A model generated the notes under the pieces. That model saw only the letters and a list, made by a program, of their open reading frames with translations, was not told the origin of the DNA and searched no databases. Position numbers and translations under genes: made by a program. A DNA stretch of 64,000 nucleotides from Ophiura sarsii (Eukaryota; Echinodermata; Ophiuroidea; Amphilepidida; Ophiuridae): positions 83,003,848-83,067,847 of the forward strand of contig CM069441.1 of NCBI GenBank assembly GCA_035610835.1, read 5' to 3'. This document shows positions 61,401 to 64,000 of the stretch, piece by piece. The stretch's first letter is position 1. Each line of letters starts with the position of its first letter.

Positions 61401-61637
61401 CTAATAATTTCATTACCTTTTGATCTGTGAGCGAGTACATATTCCCGATGATCTGCGCCGACATTTTCTTGGTCTCCGTCGACCTGTCCTGAAACGCGCG
61501 CTGCACAACTGGCATGATGAGCGCCAGAGAGGGCGCATCAATAAAATGAACAAACTTTGTGTTGAGCAGCACTTCCAGACACTTGCTCGTCTTTTGGAAT
61601 GGGTTGGATAGGGCGTCCAACAAGATGTCAACGATAG
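31285..61637 (-). CDS. GCN1: GCN1, eIF2-alpha kinase activator homolog, C-terminal 1093 residues in 21 exons
   Basis: GCN1 is a cytoplasmic HEAT-repeat protein that binds ribosomes with GCN20 (ABCF3 in animals) and activates the kinase GCN2 when uncharged tRNA or stalled ribosomes accumulate. Twenty-one exons with GT-AG borders join in a single open frame of 1093 codons plus stop. The sequence follows vertebrate GCN1 throughout: the eEF3-like core ([45 protein letters not shown]), the middle HEAT repeats, the later part corresponding to the region that binds the GCN2 RWD domain, and the C-terminus ending DDTILR. Vertebrate GCN1 is about 2670 residues, so roughly the first 60 percent lies beyond the right edge. 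Introns carry many transposons, the longest being intron 17 (5.7 kb). No frameshift or missing exon is seen, so the gene looks functional. Confidence 0.95.
32121..32339 (-). CDS. GCN1: GCN1 exon t
   Basis: 73 codons from [18 protein letters not shown] to [18 protein letters not shown] and GQEQYQ. The acceptor is ctacag at 32340-32345; the open frame upstream of it is intronic. Confidence 0.92.
33194..33536. mobile_element. Fold-back MITE in GCN1 intron
   Basis: aaggggggactcaaggaagt...tgctgtaattattgaact on the left pairs with agttcaataattacagca...aacttccttaag-ccccc on the right; arms about 70 bp. No coding. Confidence 0.8.
33897..34001 (-). CDS. GCN1: GCN1 exon s
   Basis: 35 codons: [35 protein letters not shown]; acceptor tatag, donor GTAAGC. 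Confidence 0.91.
34153..34283. repeat. About 21-bp minisatellite in GCN1 intron
   Basis: Unit tgtattttaggcaaatgtct repeated about six to seven times with variation; the intron is upstream of exon s. Confidence 0.8.
34695..35450. mobile_element. Old copy of the 9899-10501 fold-back family, interrupted by a second MITE
   Basis: Left end aaccaggtgcttttatgttag and right end ctaacattacagcacctggtcagg...ttaggtgtat match the ends of 9899-10501. Interior blocks (gaagaaatttgctcatt, aaaagtatccact) are also shared. A second element sits at 35064-35291. It ends 26 bp before exon r. Confidence 0.75.
35064..35291. mobile_element. Nested MITE, TIR GGCCGTGTTCCCACATA
   Basis: Starts GGCCGTGTTCCCACATA and ends TATGTGGGAACACGGCC. 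Inner repeats of ggtcc-ggtccgga-type words (about 35110-35175 and 35250). Inserted in the older element around it. Confidence 0.85.
35477..35625 (-). CDS. GCN1: GCN1 exon r
   Basis: Completes Val, then [34 protein letters not shown], ending FSNDR at GTAAGT. Phase fits exon q across the transposon-filled intron. Confidence 0.9.
36142..36338. mobile_element. Small TIR element with CRE-like sites in its arms
   Basis: ctatagtctatttggc...cagtgacgtaact on the left pairs with agttacgtcactg...gctaaatagagtatag on the right. The arms contain TGACGTAA/TTACGTCA. The centre is CpG-rich (acacgcgtgcgt). Confidence 0.75.
36646..37886 (-). pseudogene. RTE reverse transcriptase C-terminal part
   Basis: Continues the RT after the insertion, with the finger segment [19 protein letters not shown] at about 37790-37860. 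A frame change near 37800-37815 then leads into the main frame, with [27 protein letters not shown] and the catalytic LDFADDIAL. The C-terminus [13 protein letters not shown] fits RTE-type proteins. The insertion and the frame change both inactivate this copy. Confidence 0.88.
37887..38985. mobile_element. 1.1 kb TIR element inside the LINE, no target duplication
   Basis: Starts AAGGGCAGTGTCAACCC and ends GGGTTGACACTTCCCTT: 17-bp TIRs with one mismatch. Removing it restores a continuous reading frame across CGGTT/CAGG with no extra bases, so no target duplication was made. The interior is non-coding, with E2F-like motifs (TTTGGCGGGAA near 38073, TTCCCGCGC near 38152) and CpG-rich stretches. 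Superfamily not recognised. Confidence 0.8.
38986..40695 (-). pseudogene. RTE endonuclease and RT N-terminal part
   Basis: Retrotransposon polyprotein that nicks DNA and reverse-transcribes its RNA at the nick. Apurinic-like endonuclease motifs are intact: [34 protein letters not shown] linker follows, then RT begins with [20 protein letters not shown]. The frame then runs into the inserted TIR element at 38985 and stops, so the protein is broken. Related endonuclease fragments are often annotated as craniofacial development protein 2-like. Confidence 0.88.
41306..41402 (-). CDS. GCN1: GCN1 exon q
   Basis: [32 protein letters not shown] plus one base; donor GTAGGT. It precedes the 5.7 kb intron containing the nested transposons. 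Confidence 0.9.
41572..41820. mobile_element. Fold-back MITE in GCN1 intron
   Basis: atcaaataaaaacactttt-atttggtag on the left pairs with ctaccaaataaaaagt-atttttatttgat on the right. Flanking ggaatctataagta / gaaatctataagtac are direct-like copies. No coding. Confidence 0.65.
41841..42455. repeat. GCN1: About 111-bp tandem array including the GCN1 exon p splice donor
   Basis: About five and a half units (starts near 41841, 41949, 42060, 42171, 42281, 42392). Each holds ggggcatgaaccgagcac, gagatgagag and cttcaggtatgcctaa. The last unit is the exon p end itself: ctcaggcatgcctaa spans the real donor at 42426/42427. The array thus repeats the exon-intron junction. The plus-strand frame at 41954-42232 is a by-product. 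Confidence 0.85.
42427..42541 (-). CDS. GCN1: GCN1 exon p
   Basis: Completes Arg, then [19 protein letters not shown] and TSLLGMPE, ending at GTTAGT. Its last 30 bp and donor are part of the unit repeated in the array just downstream (41841-42455). Confidence 0.92.
43295..43494. mobile_element. TTAA-flanked MITE, copy 4
   Basis: Right end gccgcgtggaaagtg plus TTAA intact, with the gtcgtctgcagacgcctg block. The left end is decayed (TTAA then cagtttataagtggct). Same body as copies 2 and 3. Confidence 0.75.
44169..44365 (-). CDS. GCN1: GCN1 exon o
   Basis: [51 protein letters not shown], ending two bases into an Arg codon; donor GTAGGT. A longer frame in another phase here is a shadow. Confidence 0.93.
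44474..44935. mobile_element. Fold-back element with three copies of its terminal repeat
   Basis: cgtcagcctgcttcgataat at 44474, with its complement attatcgaagcaggctgacg at about 44567-44586 and again at about 44911-44930. The two right copies are preceded by aaaagtgagtt-ggcaatt. Either a nested pair or a right-end duplication. Confidence 0.7.
45385..46331 (-). mobile_element. 5'-truncated LINE, RT C-terminus plus 3' UTR
   Basis: The frame at 45924-46215 reads [13 protein letters not shown]...[19 protein letters not shown]...[14 protein letters not shown], the usual C-terminal block of CR1/L2/Jockey-like reverse transcriptases. The 3' UTR continues to about 45385, ending in TATA and T-rich repeats. 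Its last 150 bp (agttgcagtgaaccaattga, taatgtctgttgggct) recur at 48476-48640. No RT core remains. Confidence 0.75.
46490..46575 (-). CDS. GCN1: GCN1 exon n
   Basis: Completes the Gly of the [11 protein letters not shown] motif and continues [19 protein letters not shown]; donor GTAAGT. Short exon recognised by homology and phase. Confidence 0.92.
46983..47175. repeat. 23-bp minisatellite beside GCN1 exon m
   Basis: Unit cttagttaaacttggttt plus aattt, about eight copies with G/A variation. It ends about 50 bp from the exon m donor. Confidence 0.85.
47229..47373 (-). CDS. GCN1: GCN1 exon m
   Basis: [40 protein letters not shown] plus one base; donor GTAAAT. A 23-bp minisatellite ends about 50 bp past its donor. 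Confidence 0.93.
48091..48204 (-). CDS. GCN1: GCN1 exon l
   Basis: 38 codons: [29 protein letters not shown], matching the conserved PGFCLPKKG segment of GCN1. Donor GTATGC. Confidence 0.92.
48401..48472 (-). tRNA. tRNA-like sequence, degenerate
   Basis: D region GGCCTAGCGGTAGA, anticodon stem CCTCT/AGAGG with a 6-nt loop, variable AGGTC and B box GGCGTTCGAGCTCC. Acceptor pairing is poor. The truncated LINE tail at 48476-48640 begins within a few bases of its 5' end. Confidence 0.4.
48476..48640 (+). mobile_element. LINE 3' tail, opposite orientation to 45385-46331
   Basis: Matches the complement of 45400-45545 (ttctgagttgcagtgaacca, gagagttaccagtttgat, taatgtctgttgggct) and ends in a tatatacaaac-rich tail. 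A 5'-truncated insertion abutting a tRNA-like sequence. Confidence 0.75.
49073..49260. mobile_element. Fold-back MITE
   Basis: acttcgttcatctaactctg...agtgacatca-agcgtattc on the left is inverted at gaatacgct-tgatgtcact...cagagttagatgaatgaagt; TIR about 43 bp. Confidence 0.85.
49464..49573 (-). CDS. GCN1: GCN1 exon k
   Basis: Completes an Asp codon, then [19 protein letters not shown] and [11 protein letters not shown]; donor GTATGT. Confidence 0.92.
49660..49930. mobile_element. Partial copy of the 9899-10501 fold-back family
   Basis: Shares with 34695-35450 cactgtgtgctat, gtggttacttaa, agaagtatccactca and ggggaagaaatttgctcac. Ends are eroded. Confidence 0.65.
50214..50440. mobile_element. 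Partial element related to 60703-61276
   Basis: ctatagtttgatcagttcc-aaattggcga and cagaagggcgtgga...gcacaatac match the ends and body of 60703-61276. One end only is clear. Confidence 0.5.
50527..50686 (-). CDS. GCN1: GCN1 exon j
   Basis: Found by splice sites and translation: [52 protein letters not shown] plus one base; donor GTAAGG. Confidence 0.9.
50755..50905 (+). pseudogene. LINE RT C-terminal fragment
   Basis: Plus-strand frame [16 protein letters not shown], then a shifted frame [19 protein letters not shown]. Same family as 45924-46215 on the other strand. About 150 bp remain. Confidence 0.65.
51606..51749 (-). CDS. GCN1: GCN1 exon i
   Basis: 48 codons: [38 protein letters not shown], ending EREAQ before GTTAG. 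Confidence 0.92.
51950..52340. mobile_element. Short TIR element carrying a tRNA-like sequence
   Basis: Left arm tatgcagcgatggaaata-cacacatgact (51962-51993) is inverted on the right at about 52297-52328 (agtcatgtgggtatttcc-attactgcata). A Val-type tRNA-like sequence lies between the arms at 52104-52176. An inner 21-bp palindrome, catagacggt-taccgtctatg, is at 52041-52061. Confidence 0.7.
52104..52176 (-). tRNA. tRNA-like, Val (TAC) type, probable pseudogene
   Basis: TAGTCTAGTGGTTGGCTTA in the D region, anticodon loop TTTACAA (TAC, Val), variable AGGTC and B box TGGTTCGATTCCCAC follow tRNA-Val. The anticodon and acceptor stems are mismatched. Confidence 0.45.
52764..52903 (-). CDS. GCN1: GCN1 exon h
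   Basis: Completes a Gly codon, then [37 protein letters not shown]; donor GTAAGC. Confidence 0.93.
52940..53290. mobile_element. Probable MITE with internal short repeats
   Basis: ggtggtactcgga near the left and ggcgagtacct at the right are weak inverted ends. Inside are imperfect repeats of aaatagacc-aattttcacaaa. Left end starts at a G14 tract. Confidence 0.5.
53417..53693. mobile_element. Fold-back MITE, TIR about 34 bp
   Basis: ggctatattaaaaaaat-cttttgtctcaaagctc on the left pairs with gagctttgagacaaatg-atttttttaatatagcc on the right. Ends about 110 bp before exon g. Confidence 0.85.
53801..53915 (-). CDS. GCN1: GCN1 exon g
   Basis: Too short for a long open frame. Between a cag acceptor and a GTAAGTG donor it reads [38 protein letters not shown], then one base; this matches GCN1 at the right place. 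Confidence 0.9.
54252..54400. mobile_element. TTAA-flanked MITE, copy 5 (short)
   Basis: TTAA at both ends, with gttgtctgcaggcgcctg and gccgcatgaaacatg at the right. 149 bp, internally deleted relative to the other copies. Confidence 0.7.
54789..54953 (-). CDS. GCN1: GCN1 exon f
   Basis: 55 codons: [52 protein letters not shown]. Donor GTATGT. Confidence 0.93.
55146..55510. repeat. Direct repeats bounding a THAP-domain fragment
   Basis: ggtcagcatagccttggtgg-cgct at about 55152 and ggtcagcatagccttggcgg-cgct at about 55479, same orientation. About 300 bp between them hold the THAP frame at 55213-55437. Confidence 0.75.
55213..55437 (-). pseudogene. THAP zinc-finger N-terminal fragment
   Basis: The frame contains [19 protein letters not shown] then YSIPKKEPW, the start of a C2CH THAP DNA-binding domain (CxxxC pair and the FxxxPK step). 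The second zinc pair (C-x2-H) is absent, because the frame ends or is spliced before it. THAP domains occur in P-element and other transposases and in host transcription factors. It lies in the GCN1 intron between exons e and f, on the same strand. It could be a first exon of a nested gene; no second exon is seen. Confidence 0.5.
56176..56391 (-). CDS. GCN1: GCN1 exon e
   Basis: 72 whole codons, including [19 protein letters not shown] and [16 protein letters not shown], ending YDKRQ before GTATG. Its upstream intron holds a direct duplication (56399-57032). Confidence 0.93.
56399..57032. repeat. Intronic direct duplication next to GCN1 exon e
   Basis: gggaatagcagaagagtaaa...tcatacactcttaaaaact...gcatggaaaacatctaatg...cagcacgggtt runs 56401-56600 and recurs at about 56853-57030 with small deletions. 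About 250 bp of unrelated sequence separates the copies. Confidence 0.85.
57459..57716 (-). CDS. GCN1: GCN1 exon d
   Basis: 86 whole codons: [43 protein letters not shown]...[12 protein letters not shown]. Donor GTTTGT. Among the most conserved exons here. Confidence 0.94.
58141..58342. mobile_element. Fold-back MITE (family of 36455)
   Basis: gtccctgttctgtcaaaac-cttgta on the left and tacaaggttttgacagaa-tag on the right; complete copy of about 200 bp. Confidence 0.75.
58541..58605 (-). pseudogene. GCN1: Decayed duplicate of the 3' end of GCN1 exon c
   Basis: 65 bp match 59536-59600 (56 of 65 identical), spanning the last 34 bp of exon c and 31 bp of the following intron. It still reads YVGQVIPAT, but the LK plus GTGAAT donor is destroyed. 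No acceptor, so it should not be spliced in. Confidence 0.8.
58660..59534. mobile_element. TIR element between exon c and its duplicated fragment
   Basis: ggcaaaaaaaaaagaagag-ttgtttgtcca at the left is inverted at tggacaaacaaacaactc-tttttttttgttgcc at the right. The repeated 65-bp segment lies just outside both ends. About 875 bp, no frame. Confidence 0.65.
59567..59763 (-). CDS. GCN1: GCN1 exon c
   Basis: Encodes [36 protein letters not shown] and [11 protein letters not shown], ending at GTGAAT. A decayed copy of its 3' end lies about 1 kb downstream, at 58541-58605. Confidence 0.93.
60418..60625 (-). CDS. GCN1: GCN1 exon b
   Basis: Begins [18 protein letters not shown], continues through [18 protein letters not shown] and ends at AAQ plus one base, before GTGAGT. 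The codon is completed by exon c. Confidence 0.93.
60703..61276. mobile_element. TIR element in GCN1 intron
   Basis: agtttaatcagctccaaatt-ggcga on the left and tcaccaatttggagctgac-taaact on the right. A second inverted block, cacaattgattttgagtttc / gaaactcaaattcaattgtg, lies further in. Related fragment at 50214-50440. Confidence 0.8.
61417..61637 (-). CDS. GCN1: GCN1 exon a (first in window)
   Basis: Starts in mid-codon after a cag acceptor and ends ...SLTDQK at a GTAATG donor. Encodes the eEF3-like core with [18 protein letters not shown] and [18 protein letters not shown]. Confidence 0.93.
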
Positions 61638-62390
61638 CTGTAAGAGATGAGAACAAGTGTGTTATATATTCAAGTATATTCAAGGTACAAATAGGAAATC
61701 TAAAGAAATCAAAATCAAGGTGGACACGAAAAGTAGCATGAATGAGATATATAATACTCCATTTCTTCACTCAAGTTATGGAGGTGGAGGTGACATCAGA
61801 ATGTATTCTTGCTATAACTGCAACAAGTGGACATTTTTTCTTTCATCATGCGGTAAATATAAACCCAAATGTATTGGAGTTGCACGCAATAAGGCCAACC
61901 CCAAAAAAGTCGTTGTGTTGCCCTCAAGTGCTAAAATCTTGAAGTTGGGTCGATTTGTCAATTTACCTTTTTTTCTTGCTGACAAATATTACTGACAGAC
62001 TATGGTTCATGTCAAAACAAAATTGGTAAATGTCAATTGGACTAATATTTCTACTGTGATAATAGTTTCAAAGTAATCTGTTCTAGCAAACTTATTCATT
62101 TTAAGCAGAAAATAGAAAAATTTCGACAATTGAGGTAAAATTTAAATCTTAAAAAAATACAAAATTGAAAAGATCATTTTTTGAGATTTAAGGGTCAGTC
62201 CAAAACAAGGTGGAATGAATTATAGAAGTTTCGGAATAGAAGTATTCATAAACAAAGAGGAGATAAACAATTGGCACACAAAAAGTTGATAAACGAATGA
62301 GTAACAAAAAGCAAATGAAAGTAATAACTCAAATAAGATGCTTTTTAATCAAATTGCTCCATTGTTTATCACTGGCTATGGTTTAAGGGG

Positions 62391-64000
62391 TAATTGCCAC
62401 CTGACGCTCAGAAAGGATAACACTGACTAGACCAACATTTGCGGATGCCACCGTGATGATGATAAGCAAGTCTGCTATTTATTTTGCACTGACTACATAC
62501 GCCAAAACAATTCAAACGATATCATAATTTTGCAATATAATTAGTACGAATTTCTGACCTACATTGTATAACGCGGATGGTAAGAACGTTTACCCATCCA
62601 GCCCAGACACGACCACAAACTGTACTAAGGGCTGACGTCAGAATTAATTACAAAGCATACGATACGAACGTGGAAGGAATGAACCCTATACCCAACCAAA
62701 ACTGAATTGAATTGACATAGACACAACAGCCATATTAACGCAGAACCGCGAATTTATAACAAGTTTAAAAGGGTAGGCATGCAATTGTCGCCCTTTAAAA
62801 TTGCATTACACAAATTTTGATTACAAAAAGGCTGAAAACAGATTTAAACAGGACGTACATTTTTACAACGAGGATGGAAAGATTATTTCACCCACCCGCT
62901 TTTGCGTTCACTATTCGACTAATGATGTAGGAACAACTCCAAGATCCTGTTTACGATCTTTGCATACATTTAACGATACCTTTTTGTTACATGTACATAC
63001 AATGAGTACCAACAATAAAATTCCATAATTTCATACTGGCTTAATTTAAACCAAATTTTAACTCCTTTGTGGGAAAACGCACAATTTGCATTACATTTTG
63101 TACAAATACTTGTTGAATAAATAATGCATATCAACGGTTACAATTTTAAATGATTGTAAAGTACTTCTTTACATTGAAAGAAAAAACCACAACTGCCAAA
63201 TCAACTGGAATGTATACATAATAACGATACCAAATATGGGAATAAACAGCAAAGCCCATATGTACATTGTGCCAAAGGCCTCCTTTTGGGAGGGAGGGTG
63301 GGAAAATTAAATTTGCAGAGCTGAAAAAAGCGTGCTTATTCATCAAAATCACAGAGCGAATGAGCAAACAACTGTGAGACAAATACATTTCGCAAACAGG
63401 AAGTGGGATGATATAACAACACGCCCACACACGCGCTCATTGGCTGGTCACGCAAAGAGCATAGATCGCTCGAAAGCACACGAAAAATCGATTCATCACG
63501 CAAGTGACAAAAGGGAAATTTATTAACACAACAAGTAGGTTAAGTAATTTCTAATTGCCACCTGACGCTCAGAAAGGATAACACTGACTAGACCAACATT
63601 TGCGGATGCCACCGTGATGATGATAAGCAAGTCTGCTATTTATTTTGCACTGACTACATACGCCAAAACAATTCAAACGATATCATAATTTTGCAATATA
63701 ATTAGTACGAATTTCTGACCTACATTGTATAACGCGGATGGTAAGAACGTTTACCCATCCAGCCCAGACACGACCACAAACTGTACTAAGGGCTGACGTC
63801 AGAATTAATTACAAAGCATACGATACGAACGTGGAAGGAATGAACCCTATACCCAACCAAAACTGAATTGAATTGACATAGACACAACAGCCATATTAAC
63901 GCAGAACCGCGAATTTATAACAAGTTTAAAAGGGTAGGCATGCAATTGTCGCCCTTTAAAATTGCATTACACAAATTTTGATTACAAAAAGGCTGAAAAC
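62391..64000. repeat. Identical direct repeat, at least 449 bp, spacing 1161 bp
   Basis: 62391-62839 and 63552-64000 are identical to the last base of the window; the second copy continues outside. It is a recent tandem duplication of a 1161-bp unit, a transposon pair or an assembly duplication. The intervening sequence is non-coding. The repeat contains one CRE-like TGACGTCA (about 62634 and 63795). The region falls in the GCN1 intron upstream of exon a, and no exon is recognised. Confidence 0.9.

Noticed and set aside
62801..63028. 75-codon plus-strand frame
   Set aside because: No domain, no splice or promoter evidence, and the beginning lies inside the duplicated non-coding repeat.

Overview
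This is eukaryotic nuclear DNA with two protein-coding loci, both on the minus strand, in a matrix packed with transposon remnants and tandem repeats. GT-AG introns, small phase-consistent exons, vertebrate-like GCN1 and GAS2L proteins, many TIR and fold-back DNA elements, RTE-type LINEs and scattered 'taggcctac' motifs suggest a marine invertebrate deuterostome, perhaps an echinoderm. The species call is inference. A run of exactly 100 N at 19069-19168 is a scaffold gap.

Left part (1-31 kb): no coding sequence is recognisable except one large exon at 15053-16237. It encodes the N-terminal calponin-homology domain and Ser/Pro-rich linker of a GAS2-like cytoskeletal linker protein. Its GAS2 domain should follow, but I do not see it in the 15 kb to the left. 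The rest is repeats: an array of short hairpins (1313-2218), long palindromes (3728-3916, 12408-12774), TTAA-flanked MITEs, a 4.1 kb TIR element carrying four tRNA-like sequences (20605-24730), a hAT-type MITE and a decayed tandem array (25.7-27.7 kb).

Right part (31-64 kb): 21 consecutive exons of GCN1, the ribosome-bound HEAT-repeat activator of GCN2, run right to left from 61637 to the stop at 31285. Phases are compatible at every junction and no stop interrupts the frame, so the C-terminal 1093 residues look intact. The 5' part lies beyond the right edge. The introns hold many insertions. Intron 17 (35626-41305) has a three-level nest: a fold-back MITE split by a full-length RTE-type LINE with a 9-bp target duplication, itself broken by a 1.1 kb TIR element. 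Other introns hold a THAP-domain fragment, LINE C-terminal fragments, a second tRNA-bearing TIR element, a tandem array built from the exon 16 splice donor, and a decayed copy of the end of exon 3.

The two genes act separately: GCN1 in amino-acid-starvation and stalled-ribosome signalling, the GAS2-like protein in actin-microtubule crosslinking. The most unusual items are the hairpin array, the TIR elements with tRNA-like cargo and the duplicated splice-donor array.
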